The translations under genes were made by a program, and so were the position numbers. The notes beneath the pieces are model-generated. The model had not been told where the DNA came from. It was given only the letters and a program-made list of their open reading frames with translations, and made no database searches. 64,000 bases of DNA from CAVONV01 sp963697355 (lineage in GTDB: Bacteria; Acidobacteriota; Vicinamibacteria; Marinacidobacterales; DATDRI01), in the NCBI GenBank assembly GCA_963697355.1, contig CAVONV010000013.1, positions 248,001 through 312,000 of the forward strand, read 5' to 3'. This document shows, piece after piece, positions 27,436 to 36,224 of this stretch (position 1 is its first letter; each line of letters begins with the position of its first letter).

Positions 27436-28476
27436 ATGAGCAGTAACCAACAATCCGCCCAGAACGAACGAGACACCGAACGTCGGTATGAAGTCGATTT
27501 TTCGGTGATCATGAGCTGTCATTTTGAAGAGAACAGCATCGAGATTTTTCACGAGCGCCTCTCCAAAACCATGGAGTCCATGGGACGGAGCTACGAGATC
27601 ATCTTCGTGAACGATGGAAGCACGGATGGAACTTGGGAGAAACTTAACAAGATCTTCGAGTCGGACTCCAACGTGACGGCCATCGTTGAATTCTTCAAAA
27701 ACGCCGGGCAGGCGAACGCCAAAACACCTGGAGTCCAGCTCGCGCGAGGCAAGGCCATCGTCCTCATCGACAGTGACCTGCAGCTCGATCCCGAAGAGTT
27801 GCCTCGATTGGTGGAAAAGTACGATGAGGGACAAGACATCGTGAGCGGCTACCGGAGGAAGCGGCGTGATTCTCTTTTCCGCAAGTTACCTTCTCTCATC
27901 GCAAACTTGATTATGCGCAAGGCCACGGGCAGCAAGATTCGAGATTTTGGATGTACGTTCAAGATCTATGACGGGCGGCTGGCGCGTGCTTTCGGGTTCG
28001 GCCCCTTCAAACCCTGGCGCCCTGTTCCGGTCATCGCCATGGCGGGTAGAATTGCGGAGGTGCCCGTTAATCACCATCCTCGCAAGTACGGGAAATCGGG
28101 ATGGACTTTCCAGAAGCTGTTCGCCTACAACATGGAAAACCTCGTGAATCTCTCGGAGAAACCGTTTCAGATCTTGGGCGTGGTCTGTTTCTTTCTGGGC
28201 ATTGTGTTCTTTCTGAGGATAGGCGTCGGGTATCTGATACCCTTTTCCGTTCTTCCTCGAGTCACGACGGGAATGATTTTGAACGCCTTGGTCGCGAGCA
28301 CGTTCGTCCTCGTAGCCATACTCTCGGCGATCGGAGAGTTCGTGATACGCAATTTCTCATACCTGCAGAACCGACCGGCCTACGTCATTCGGGAGATACG
28401 GCTTCGGGAGTGCATGGACGGGTCCCGCTGTCTCCCAAGCATGGACTCCCACGGGTCGTCTGTGCCATTCCATTAG
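27436..28476 (+). CDS. Polyprenyl-phosphate glycosyltransferase, GT2 (DPM/GtrB-like)
   Basis: 346 aa. The cytosolic GT-A domain has SVIMSCHFEENSIEIF, EIIFVNDGSTDGTWE, NAGQANAKTPGV and VLIDSDLQLDPEELPRLVE (the DxD-like site). Two C-terminal membrane helices (about 245-270 and 285-310) match GtrB/ArnC-type enzymes that load a sugar from a nucleotide donor onto undecaprenyl phosphate. The product could feed the GT-C transferases nearby. Its 3' end lies 65 nt before the TPR lipoprotein gene. Confidence 0.87.
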   Translation: MSSNQQSAQNERDTERRYEVDFSVIMSCHFEENSIEIFHERLSKTMESMGRSYEIIFVNDGSTDGTWEKLNKIFESDSNVTAIVEFFKNAGQANAKTPGVQLARGKAIVLIDSDLQLDPEELPRLVEKYDEGQDIVSGYRRKRRDSLFRKLPSLIANLIMRKATGSKIRDFGCTFKIYDGRLARAFGFGPFKPWRPVPVIAMAGRIAEVPVNHHPRKYGKSGWTFQKLFAYNMENLVNLSEKPFQILGVVCFFLGIVFFLRIGVGYLIPFSVLPRVTTGMILNALVASTFVLVAILSAIGEFVIRNFSYLQNRPAYVIREIRLRECMDGSRCLPSMDSHGSSVPFH

Positions 28477-28541
28477 TCGCACTTCTTAGTTTCAGCTTGG
28501 CCGTTCGAGGTTGGCCCCACTCTGGTGGGATAGGATCGGAG

Positions 28542-29540
28542 ATGAAAATGATGAATCAGCTCTATCGAATCGCAGGTTCCCATGCGGTGCTGCTCACTTT
28601 AGTCGTCGGCACCTTGTCAATGGCCTGTCAGACGAAGGAGCCGCCGGCGAAGCAGACCGAGGAGCCGGCCACCGCTCAGCCCGAATTGGAATCACTTCTT
28701 GGTCAGCCGCTTTATGCACTCGACGACACCAGAGACGGCATCAGCCAAGCGGATGCCTTTCTCGTCGAGGACCCGGAAAACCTCGCTTTAATCGTTCAGG
28801 CGGCGGTGGTTCGCGAGCAAATGTGGCGATATCTCGAGGCCATCGAGCTCTATGGTCGAGGAATCGAAGTGGCACCCGATGACTGGAGACTCTACCGTCA
28901 TCGCGGGCACAGGTACATAACGACGAGACAGTTCGCCGAGGCGATCCCAGACCTCGAAAAAGCTCGTGAATTGGCTCCCTATAGTTTCGACGTTGCCTTC
29001 TATTTGGGTCTCGCTCTGTATCTCGAGGGTCGTTTTGGAGATGCCGCAGACGAATGGGGTCGCTGTCTGGGGCTCGCCGAAGATGAGGAGGCACTTGCTC
29101 TCGATTTGTCTGGGAGTTTCGGACCCTCATTCCGAAGCTGTATGGATATTTCCAGAGACAGGTCGACTCGCATCGTGATCACGGAATGGGCATACCGTTC
29201 TTTGCGGAAAGCGGATCGTGACACGGCGGCGAGTGAGCTTCTGGATACCATAGGCGGGGACTGGACTTTCGGCGATCGTCAGCCCTACTACGACCTCATC
29301 AAATTCCGCAAAGGACTCCTGAGCGAGGAGCAGGTCCTGGACCCCGAGAATCTCGGGGAGAACCGCTTCGAAACGCTGGCCTATGGGGTTGCGACGGAGC
29401 ATCTTTTCAAGGGAGACCTGGCTCGAGCGAAACCGCTGTTGGAAGAGATCGTCGCCGATCCATACTGGCCTGGTTTCGGGAGGATTGCTGCAGAGGTGGA
29501 GCTCGTAAGAATGGGTTCCCTCGCAACGGAGCCCAATTAG
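28542..29540 (+). CDS. TPR-containing lipoprotein
   Basis: 332 aa. Leader AVLLTLVVGTLSMACQT ends in a lipobox-like Cys. Two to three TPR units are visible at about residues 75-190 (WRYLEAIELYGRGIEVAPDD, FAEAIPDLEKARELAPYS, FYLGLALYLEGRFGDAADE). The rest is helical without recognised motifs. ATGs at 28542, 28548 and 28551 are close; GGAG at 6 nt suits 28548. Lies downstream of the GT2 gene. TPR lipoproteins often scaffold envelope complexes; specific role unknown. Confidence 0.68.
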   Translation: MKMMNQLYRIAGSHAVLLTLVVGTLSMACQTKEPPAKQTEEPATAQPELESLLGQPLYALDDTRDGISQADAFLVEDPENLALIVQAAVVREQMWRYLEAIELYGRGIEVAPDDWRLYRHRGHRYITTRQFAEAIPDLEKARELAPYSFDVAFYLGLALYLEGRFGDAADEWGRCLGLAEDEEALALDLSGSFGPSFRSCMDISRDRSTRIVITEWAYRSLRKADRDTAASELLDTIGGDWTFGDRQPYYDLIKFRKGLLSEEQVLDPENLGENRFETLAYGVATEHLFKGDLARAKPLLEEIVADPYWPGFGRIAAEVELVRMGSLATEPN

Positions 29541-29690
29541 CGGAAAAGCACCCGCACGGCCGGGGCGTCCGCCGTATCAGGAACTGACTCCGCGCGGGAT
29601 GCTCAGTTAACAGTGACCAGGCCTCTGACTTCTTCTTCTTGACTGCCCCACCGCTACTTCGTGTACTTCCAACTCACATGCCTCGGGCAG

Positions 29691-29969
29691 GGGCAGGGCA
29701 CGGGCAGGGGCAGGGGCAAGGGCACAAGGGCAAGGGCAGGGGCAGGGGCAGGGGCAAGGGCAAGGGCAAGGGCAAGGGCAAGGGCAGGGGCAGGGGCAGG
29801 GGCAAGGGCAAGGGCAAGGGCAAGGGCACGACGGGGCAGGGGCAAGGGCAAGGGCAAGGGCAAGGGCAAGGGCACGGGGCAGGGGCAAGGGCACGGGCAG
29901 GGGCAAGGGCAAGGGCAGGGGCAAGGGCACGGGCAGAGGGGCAAGGGCAGGGGCAAGGGCAGGGGCATC
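29691..29969. repeat. Hexamer array GGGCAR (about 280 bp)
   Basis: A near-continuous run of GGGCAA and GGGCAG units with a few interruptions (GGGCAC, ACGACG, CAGAGG). One strand is purine/G-rich, so it could form G-quadruplex or slipped structures, and unit number may vary between cells. Open frames through it encode only Gly/Lys/Arg/Gln or Pro/Cys/Leu runs and are not genes. It is flanked by an inverted 10-mer, CAGTGACCAG at 29611 and CTGGTCACTG at 30037. The rest of 29541-30178 holds no gene. Confidence 0.92.
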
Positions 29970-30178
29970 CGCACGAAGTTAGTCTCCGATGCGGTGGACG
30001 TCCCGTCCGTGCGGATGCTGGTCACATAACTGGCCTCTGGTCACTGGCCTCTTCTTCACTGTTTCCCTGAGCGTTGACTTGCCTAGGAGCATGTGGGACC
30101 ATTGATTCAAAGCTTCAATTGAAAATAGAGGGTAGGATCGAGAATCATCGCGATTGCGATCCCATGCGTGGAGGCAAC

Positions 30179-30442
30179 ATGATCCAACTGTCCGGCCGTC
30201 GAGTTTTGCTCGTCACCGTCACTCTTCTTTTCATTCTTGGCATCCCAAGGCCGAGCTACGCCTATCTCGATCCTGGGTCGGCAAGCTACACGCTACAAAT
30301 GCTCGTCGCCCTCGCTCTCTCGGCGGCCTTTGTGATCAAAGCTTACTGGGCCAAGCTCAAGCGTTTCGTCTCTGGTGTGGCGTCCTCCTCGGAGAGGCGA
30401 GAAGACAAAATCTCGGAATCAGGATCTGGAGACCGACCGTAG
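30179..30442 (+). CDS. Small membrane protein with YLDPG motif
   Basis: 87 aa. A signal-like first helix (VLLVTVTLLFILGIPRPSYA) is followed by YLDPGSASYTLQML, a second helix and a basic tail (YWAKLKRF). Short proteins with a YLDPGxGSxxxQ motif recur next to sulfatase-like and capsule genes in many bacteria (from memory). GGAGG at 4 nt fits ATG 30179. Function unknown; context suggests a link to the glycan region. Confidence 0.7.
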   Translation: MIQLSGRRVLLVTVTLLFILGIPRPSYAYLDPGSASYTLQMLVALALSAAFVIKAYWAKLKRFVSGVASSSERREDKISESGSGDRP

Positions 30443-30613
30443 TCTCGGTCGAACGAGTACGAGATTTTGTAATGTCTGCACTGACAAAAATTGGTTTCCC
30501 CACAGTCGAAGGCCCGTTCGACCTCTGGGAGGCGATAGGGTCGCAATCCAAAAAACTATTTATTTATAGGTGTTTACATAAAATTCCGTACGAAAGAACG
30601 ATCCTAGCGGCTC

Positions 30614-30629
30614 TGGCACGGGCGTTGCT
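30614..30629 (+). promoter_or_regulatory. Sigma-54 (-24/-12) promoter of pilA
   Basis: TGGCACGGGCGTTGCT matches the sigma-54 consensus TGGCACG-N4-TTGCW exactly, with 10 nt between GG and GC. Transcription would begin near 30641, leaving a leader of about 115 nt before the pilin ATG at 30756. Sigma-54 control of pilA by PilSR-type systems is well known. This window has two sigma-54 activators (1-1267 and 45412-46860) and a sensor kinase at 36225. The 313-nt gap 30443-30755 holds no gene. Confidence 0.9.
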
Positions 30630-30755
30630 AACTCTTTGAGCAAGTCTGGTCAACGGAAGCTGGCTGACGGAGGCTGGCGGGTGGGAGAGACCAGGAAGTT
30701 TTCAAAGGGGTCCCGGCGGAGGGAAACCGAATTCAGCGACAAGGAGAGGAGAAAC

Positions 30756-31283
30756 ATGAGGAACCAGAAAGGCTTTACGCTAATCGAACTCTTGATCGTC
30801 GTAGCGATTATCGGCATTATTGCCGCCATCGCTATTCCAAGTCTGCTTCGAGCGCGCGTATCCGCGAACGAAGCTCAGGCCATCGGAGACACTCGCAGTG
30901 TCATCTCGGCTGAACAGACCTATGCATCGGCCAACTGCGGCTTCTACGCCGACCTCGACCGGCTCTCGAGACCCGGTATCGGTATTCCCAACTACCCGAC
31001 TCAGGCACCGGAGTTCTTGGGTCAGGACATCGGCCGGACGGCTACCTACGTGAAATCAGGCTACAACCGTGAATGGGTCGGTGGAAATCAACCTGCCACG
31101 ATCCCGGCCATCTGCGACCAGGCCGCTGTGCTGTTCTATTGTTACGACGCCTGGCCAGCCCAAATCGGACTCAGTGGTGTGCGTGCCTTCCAGGGTGTCG
31201 CCGCCGGATCCATCTACGTCGATCCGACCGGAAACCGAATTGGCAACTGCCCCGCGGCTACCGGCACTGCGTTCCTCGAGTAG
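30756..31283 (+). CDS. pilA: Type IV major pilin
   Basis: 175 aa prepilin. The short leader MRNQKG is cut before Phe, and FTLIELLIVVAIIGIIAAIA carries the Glu+5 needed for assembly. LLRARVSANEAQAIGDTRS and a globular domain with four Cys follow. ATG 30756 has a strong AGGAGA upstream. Driven by the sigma-54 promoter at 30614 and followed by a hairpin at 31313. A second pilin gene with the same N-terminus lies downstream. Pilin call is firm; which paralogue makes the main fibre is unknown. Confidence 0.95.
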   Translation: MRNQKGFTLIELLIVVAIIGIIAAIAIPSLLRARVSANEAQAIGDTRSVISAEQTYASANCGFYADLDRLSRPGIGIPNYPTQAPEFLGQDIGRTATYVKSGYNREWVGGNQPATIPAICDQAAVLFYCYDAWPAQIGLSGVRAFQGVAAGSIYVDPTGNRIGNCPAATGTAFLE

Positions 31284-31312
31284 GTGTAGGGGAGAGTAAC
31301 GAAACTGTGAAC

Positions 31313-31349
31313 GAAAGGGCGGCGTGAAAAGCCGCCCTTTCAGTTTTCT
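31313..31349 (+). terminator. Hairpin terminator after pilA
   Basis: An 11-bp perfect stem, GAAAGGGCGGC / GCCGCCCTTTC, with a GTGAAAA loop, followed by AGTTTTCTT. It lies 30 nt after the first pilin stop and 30 nt before the second pilin, so it may make pilin 1 the main transcript and let some read-through reach pilin 2. Confidence 0.85.
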
Positions 31350-31378
31350 TGGGCAATCTACCGGGGGGTTGGGTTGTG

Positions 31379-31930
31379 ATGGAACGAGAGAGAGCCTTGT
31401 CGAGGGGATTCACGCTAATCGAGCTGCTCATCGTGGTTGCCATCATCGGAATCATCGCAGCAATCGCAATACCCAGTCTTCTTCGAGCACGCGTTTCCGC
31501 TAACGAGGCGCAGGTCATCGGAGACACGCGCACCGTCATGTCGGCGAGTGTGACCTATGCAACCGCCAACTGCGGCTTCTTCGCCGCCGACTTGACTTGT
31601 TTGACTCGCGAAGGTGGCGGAAATATCTGCATACCGAACTACCCCACGGGAGGGCCGCAATTTCTCGGTGCGGACATCGCCCGGGCGAGCCCTTACACGA
31701 AGAGTGGCTATTCACGAAGCTATCTGCCCGGCCTACAAGCGCCGACAGTGGATGCCAGCAAGTGCGATCCCAATTCACTGCTCGAGTATTGCTATATGTC
31801 CGTTCCGGCCCAATTGGGGCTTTCGGGTGTTCGTTCCTTCTCATGCTCATCCGCGGGCACGATCTACGCGAACGGGACCGGGGCTGCTATTGCCTGCCCG
31901 ATTCCTCCAGGCACGGATATTCTGCAATAG
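31379..31930 (+). CDS. Second type IV pilin, paralogue of PilA
   Basis: 183 aa with leader MERERALSRG cut before FTLIELLIVVAIIGIIAAIA. The N-terminal half (LLRARVSANEAQVIGDTR) and spots such as TYATANCGFFAADL and VPAQLGLSGVRSF match the upstream pilin, so this is a tandem duplication. The globular region has diverged (extra Cys, different loops). No separate sigma-54 site is seen, so it is probably expressed by read-through. It could be an alternative or accessory pilin. Confidence 0.92.
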   Translation: MERERALSRGFTLIELLIVVAIIGIIAAIAIPSLLRARVSANEAQVIGDTRTVMSASVTYATANCGFFAADLTCLTREGGGNICIPNYPTGGPQFLGADIARASPYTKSGYSRSYLPGLQAPTVDASKCDPNSLLEYCYMSVPAQLGLSGVRSFSCSSAGTIYANGTGAAIACPIPPGTDILQ

Positions 31931-32044
31931 TCGTTCGCGTCACCCAGGCAATGGGCAGGATGTCTGCCTTGGCTCGGTGGACCGTTCGCATAACGCCATG
32001 ATATATATGACGATATTAGTCGACTGAACCCTGTTGAAAATTCA

Positions 32045-32983
32045 ATGCCGGTTGTAGAAATCACGAACCTCACAAAAGACTACACGTCGGGATCTTTTCT
32101 CAAAAAAGAAATACGCGCACTCGATCACTTGACTCTGAATATCGAGGAGAAGGAGATATTTGGGCTCATCGGGCCCAACGGCGCCGGGAAGACAACGACG
32201 ATCAAGCTACTCATGGGCTTGATATTCCCCACCGAGGGCGAGGCGCGTATCTTGGAGCGACCCGCGGGGGATGTCGCCACCAAACGTCACGTGAGCTATC
32301 TTCCCGAAAATCCGTATTTTTACGACTACCTGACGGGCCGGGAACTGCTGGATTATTTTGGGCAGCTCTTCGGTATGAGTCGTCCCGACCGAAAAGACAG
32401 AATTGAGAGTCTTCTTCGTCGAGTCGATCTATCCGACTCGGCGGACCTACAGCTCCGGAAGTACTCCAAGGGAATGATCCAGCGGCTCGGCATCGCTCAA
32501 GCGATCCTCAACCGACCCAGAATTGCGTTCTTGGACGAGCCTATGTCCGGACTCGACCCTATGGGAAGGCGCGACATGACGTTGCTCATCCAAGAGCTCC
32601 GGGATGACGGAGTGACGGTGGTTTTCAGCTCCCACATCTTGCCTGACGTCGAGTCGTTGTGTGATCGAGTGGCTATCCTCAACAAGGGTAAGCTGGTCCG
32701 CGAAGGACGGCTCACCGAGATTCTAGATGTGTCGGTTCAGGCTATCGAAGTGGTCGTATTGGATCTCCCGAGCGAGCTCGAGTCCGAGCTCGAAGGGCGC
32801 GCCGAGCGGATGCGTCGCCTCGGCCGACGCTCGCGCATCGAGTTCAAGGATGCGTCGGGGGTGGATGAAGCGTTGGAGCTGCTGCGCTCAAAGGGGGTGC
32901 GGCTGGTCTCGGTGAATCCCGTCAAACAGACGTTGGAGGAGTACTTCGTACGCGAGGTCCAAGCGGAGGGGGAGGAGCCGTGA
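32045..32983 (+). CDS. ABC transporter ATP-binding protein
   Basis: 312 aa. Walker A GPNGAGKTT, signature YSKGM in place of LSGGQ, Walker B RIAFLDEPMSGLDP, H-loop SSHILPD. The C-terminal extension (about 220-312) is typical of ABC-2 exporters. The permease starts within its stop codon (GTGA overlap). The pair lies in the pilus region upstream of the prepilin peptidase; a role in pilus function (as in PilGHI-like sets) is possible but not shown. Confidence 0.93.
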   Translation: MPVVEITNLTKDYTSGSFLKKEIRALDHLTLNIEEKEIFGLIGPNGAGKTTTIKLLMGLIFPTEGEARILERPAGDVATKRHVSYLPENPYFYDYLTGRELLDYFGQLFGMSRPDRKDRIESLLRRVDLSDSADLQLRKYSKGMIQRLGIAQAILNRPRIAFLDEPMSGLDPMGRRDMTLLIQELRDDGVTVVFSSHILPDVESLCDRVAILNKGKLVREGRLTEILDVSVQAIEVVVLDLPSELESELEGRAERMRRLGRRSRIEFKDASGVDEALELLRSKGVRLVSVNPVKQTLEEYFVREVQAEGEEP

Positions 32984-33747
32984 GCAAAATCGGCCATATC
33001 GCCCTCAACACATACCGGGAGACCATTCGAGATAAGGTTCTGTACAATCTTTTACTGTTCGCACTCATCCTGATTGGAAGCTCCTATATCCTGGGGCAGA
33101 TCTCGATCTACCAAGAGGTCAAGATCATCAAGGACCTCGGCCTGGCCGCCATATCGGTGTTCGGCACGGTCATCGCGATTTTCATTGGCGTCGGTTTGGT
33201 GTCCAAGGAAATTGAAAAACGATCCCTTTACAGCTTGCTTTCCAAGCCTGTCTCGAGGTTCGAGTTCTTGCTCGGTAAGTACCTCGGACTCTGCCTCACT
33301 TTGGCGGTCAATGTTGTCATCATGTCGGCAGGTCTGTATCTAATCTTGTTCTACATGACCAGGAGCTTCGATGCCGAGCTTCTAAAAGCCATCTACCTCA
33401 TCTACTGTCAGCTTGCCCTGGTCACTGCATTGGCGCTGCTGTTCTCGACGTTTACTTCGTCGCTCATGAGCGGCGTGTTTACGGGTTTCTTCTTCGTCAC
33501 CGGGCACTTCTCAGCGGATCTCAAGAACCTCGATACGGTTGCTGAATCTGTGTGGTTTCCCAAACTGGCCGCCGTCATGTACTACGTCCTTCCGAACCTG
33601 AGGAACTTCGACGTCAAGGCCCGCGTGGTGTCGGGCGACCCGGTTCCCTTGTCCTTTCTAGGCTACTCGACCCTTTATGGGCTTTTGTATATCGGTGGGG
33701 TCCTCATCGCGGCCCACTTGATTTTCAGCCGCAAGAACTTGAAGTAG
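32980..33747 (+). CDS. ABC-2 type permease
   Basis: 255 aa with six hydrophobic helices. It has the ABC-2 membrane domain pattern: NTYRETIRDKVLYNLLLF at the start, a cytoplasmic VSKEIEKRSLYSLLSKPVSR loop, then YCQLALVTALALLFST. GTG start overlaps the ATPase stop. Partner of the upstream ATPase as an exporter half; cargo unknown. Confidence 0.88.
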   Translation: MSKIGHIALNTYRETIRDKVLYNLLLFALILIGSSYILGQISIYQEVKIIKDLGLAAISVFGTVIAIFIGVGLVSKEIEKRSLYSLLSKPVSRFEFLLGKYLGLCLTLAVNVVIMSAGLYLILFYMTRSFDAELLKAIYLIYCQLALVTALALLFSTFTSSLMSGVFTGFFFVTGHFSADLKNLDTVAESVWFPKLAAVMYYVLPNLRNFDVKARVVSGDPVPLSFLGYSTLYGLLYIGGVLIAAHLIFSRKNLK

Positions 33748-33757
33748 AGGAAGCCGG

Positions 33758-34339
33758 GTGAAGCAAAAAAACTGGCTGGCCCTGGCCGCCGTCATCATCA
33801 TCGTGGTGGTGAGTGTGGAGCTCTACGTTTGGCGGAGTGGACCGAGTGAGGAGCTTCCGGATGGTGCACCAACATTCGATCCGATGACTTACTTTCCCCG
33901 CCTGCAGCCGGGGGAGATTGCCCAGGCTTTCGAAGGGGAGTACATCGCTGGGGGCGTTGAGTCCATCAGCTATCCTGAGGACGGCGGAATGACGTTGCTC
34001 TTTGTCCTGTCTCCGTCCTGCGGGACTTGCGCGAAGACGATTCCACTGTGGAATCAATTGGCGGCTCAAATCGAACCGCCGACGCGCGTCTTCGGGTTCG
34101 TGATAGGTAGCTATCAGGGGGAGAAGAGGCTGTTGGAGGAAAAACGCCTCGATGTGCCGTTGTTGCGTTTCCCGAGTCCGAATGTTGTTCAGCAGTACAA
34201 GATCACGAGAGTACCTCAAACGATATTGGTGGGGCCCGGAGGAAAGGTGGAGACCGCCATCTTGGGTGAGCTCGACAGCTCCCAAGTGAGAGGACTGTTG
34301 AGCCGGTTGGGTGTTGGACCCGAGGAGCCCTCGGCATGA
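33758..34339 (+). CDS. Membrane-anchored thioredoxin-like protein
   Basis: 193 aa. One N-terminal helix (about 6-23), then a thioredoxin fold with active site SPSCGTCAKTIPLW (CGTC) and the cis-Pro segment ITRVPQTILVGPGGK. It faces the periplasm and could oxidise or reduce disulfides, for instance in the Cys-containing pilins. GTG start 10 nt after the permease stop; the next ATG overlaps its stop (ATGA). Same operon as the ABC pair. Confidence 0.85.
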   Translation: MKQKNWLALAAVIIIVVVSVELYVWRSGPSEELPDGAPTFDPMTYFPRLQPGEIAQAFEGEYIAGGVESISYPEDGGMTLLFVLSPSCGTCAKTIPLWNQLAAQIEPPTRVFGFVIGSYQGEKRLLEEKRLDVPLLRFPSPNVVQQYKITRVPQTILVGPGGKVETAILGELDSSQVRGLLSRLGVGPEEPSA

Positions 34340-35247
34340 GCAAGACGAGCTCCTCGAGAACATCTCTTACCCCGGCGTCGGTCCTCCTTGTTGTCGTCGT
34401 CTTCCTCTCGCTTGCTCTCGCCGTTTTCTTGGTCCAGCTTCGCATCGATGAAGCGTTCGGTAAGTATCGCAACACGGAAGAGATCCTCTACATCGAGAAT
34501 GGTGCTGTGCTCAAGAAGGTGCTTCTCGGATATGAAAGCTTGGCGGCGGACATCTACTGGCTTCGAACCGTGCAGTACTTCGGCGGCCAGCGGCTCTATG
34601 ACCCTGACAAACGGTTCGACTTGCTGGAGCCTTTGTTGGAGATAACCACCGACCTCGACCCTCATCTCAAGATCGCCTATCGGTACGGAGCCATTTTCTT
34701 ATCCGAACCCTGGCCCCGAGGGGTCGGGATTCCCATCAAAGGCATCGCTCTCACCGATAAGGCCATCCGCAACAATCCCGACCATTGGCGTTTCTACTTG
34801 GACAAGGGCTTCATTTACTACTGGCATCTTCAGGATTACGAAGAGGCGGCGCGTGTCTTTCTAGAAGGAAGCGAGATTCCCGGAGCGCCTCATTGGATGG
34901 CGGGCACCGCGGCGAGATCGGCCACCCGAGCGGGAGACAGGGAAACCGGCCGCATGCTGTGGCAGGCCATGTTCGACTCGGCGGAAAACGAGCAGGTTCG
35001 GGCGAACGCGAAGATGCATCTTCAACAAATTGACGCCCTCGACGCGATCGACGAGCTCACGCTGGTTGTGGAGACCTTCGAGCAACGAGCCGGTCATTTT
35101 CCAAACGGTTGGGATGAGCTTGTGGCGGCGGGATTACTGCGCGGGATCCCCGTCGACCCTGTCGGCGAGCCCTATGTCCTCAATCCCCGAGAAATGAAAA
35201 TCGAGATCTCCGAGTCCTCGTTTCTCGCCGGGTTGCCGACGAGGTAG
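34336..35247 (+). CDS. TPR-like membrane-anchored protein
   Basis: 303 aa. One N-terminal helix (about 15-33), then helical repeats: LLGYESLAADIYWLRTVQYFGG, LLEITTDLDPHLKIAYRYGA, RFYLDKGFIYYWHLQDYEEAARVFLEGS. A short C-terminal domain (GHFPNGWDELVAAGLLRGIPVDP) is the small motif often found in periplasmic processing proteins. No enzyme motif. Coupled to the thioredoxin-like gene; prepilin peptidase follows in 8 nt. Probably part of pilus or envelope assembly; function unknown. Confidence 0.65.
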   Translation: MSKTSSSRTSLTPASVLLVVVVFLSLALAVFLVQLRIDEAFGKYRNTEEILYIENGAVLKKVLLGYESLAADIYWLRTVQYFGGQRLYDPDKRFDLLEPLLEITTDLDPHLKIAYRYGAIFLSEPWPRGVGIPIKGIALTDKAIRNNPDHWRFYLDKGFIYYWHLQDYEEAARVFLEGSEIPGAPHWMAGTAARSATRAGDRETGRMLWQAMFDSAENEQVRANAKMHLQQIDALDAIDELTLVVETFEQRAGHFPNGWDELVAAGLLRGIPVDPVGEPYVLNPREMKIEISESSFLAGLPTR

Positions 35248-35255
35248 ACCGACCC

Positions 35256-36050
35256 GTGGGTGAGCCTTCGATTCTTGCAGAAGCCCCCTGGCTGGGACCG
35301 GCCCTAGCCTTGGGATTCGGCCTTGCATTCGGGAGCTTCACCAACGTTGTCATTTGCCGTTTACCGCTCGGAAAGTCCGTGGCGTTTCCGCCATCCGCTT
35401 GCCCTCACTGCGGAGGGCTCATTCGGCCCTATGACAACGTTCCGGTTCTGAGCTACATCTTTCTTCTCGGTCGTTGCCGACGGTGTAAAACGGGTATCTC
35501 ACCGAGATACCCGTTTGTCGAGGCCATGGTGGGCGCGGCATCTCTTTACGCTTACTTGCGCCATGGCCTCTCATTGGAGCTTTTTTGTGAGGTGGGATTC
35601 GTCGTCGCGATGGTGGCTCTCGTATTCATCGACTACGATCATCGCATTCTTCCCAACGTCATTACTCTTCCTGGCACAGCCGCGGGTTTGTTGCTGGCTT
35701 GGCCTCGGGAGACGATCACGCTGACGGAGGCCCTTCTCGGAGCGGCCTTGGGAGCGGGGCTATTGTTTTTGGTCTCGGAGGTTTACTTCCGTCTTCGCAA
35801 CATCGAGGGGCTGGGGATGGGAGACGTCAAGATGATGGGTATGGTGGGGGCCTTTCTCGGTTGGAAGGGAGTGCTCTTGACACTGTTCCTGGGCTCTTTC
35901 GTGGGTTCTATCATTGGTCTCGGCTTGATGGTGGTGCGGGGAAGGAACCTCAAGAGTGCGTTGCCCTTCGGGACTTTTCTTGGTTTAGCGGCTCTGGCAA
36001 CACTCTATGTGGGCCCAAATCTCGTTGAATGGTATTCCGGATTCTTCTAA
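35256..36050 (+). CDS. pilD: Prepilin peptidase / N-methyltransferase
   Basis: 264 aa. The methylation domain GSFTNVVICRLP carries two zinc CxxC knuckles (CPHCGG, CRRCKTG). Type A24 peptidase aspartates are in ALVFIDYDHRILPN and EGLGMGDVKMMGM. Eight hydrophobic helices. It trims the leaders of the pilins and pseudopilins in this window and methylates the new N-terminal Phe. GTG start, 8 nt after the previous gene. Confidence 0.95.
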   Translation: MGEPSILAEAPWLGPALALGFGLAFGSFTNVVICRLPLGKSVAFPPSACPHCGGLIRPYDNVPVLSYIFLLGRCRRCKTGISPRYPFVEAMVGAASLYAYLRHGLSLELFCEVGFVVAMVALVFIDYDHRILPNVITLPGTAAGLLLAWPRETITLTEALLGAALGAGLLFLVSEVYFRLRNIEGLGMGDVKMMGMVGAFLGWKGVLLTLFLGSFVGSIIGLGLMVVRGRNLKSALPFGTFLGLAALATLYVGPNLVEWYSGFF

Positions 36051-36098
36051 GAATCCTAAGGACTCAAAAATGACCGAGGATGTGTTATTTCCTGCATT

Positions 36099-36210
36099 CT
36101 TGAATTCTCGAGTTCCCGCCTCCGCCGCCATGTCCTTTTCGGCGGCGGCTACGGCGAGGCCTCGCCGTAGCTCCAGCGAAGGCGGGCTCGAGTTCTCGAG
36201 TTCTCGAGCT
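36099..36210. mobile_element. MITE-like GC-rich element inside an octamer array
   Basis: A 72-bp GC-rich block (36115-36186) has terminal inverted repeats CCCGCCT / AGGCGGG. Inside are a CCGCCGCC...GGCGGCGG stem and a perfect 22-bp palindrome (36149-36170). Both sides show the direct octamer CTCGAGTT (36107-36114, 36187-36194), which looks like an 8-bp target duplication but also belongs to the local octamer array (36099-36114 and 36187-36210). No coding capacity. It lies between the prepilin peptidase and the kinase. Confidence 0.6.
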
Positions 36211-36224
36211 CCAACAGAGTAACC

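Noticed and set aside
29607..30070. Frames of over 100 codons on both strands through the hexamer array
   Set aside because: They encode only short-period Pro/Cys/Leu or Gly/Lys/Arg/Gln runs, an effect of the 6-bp repeat.
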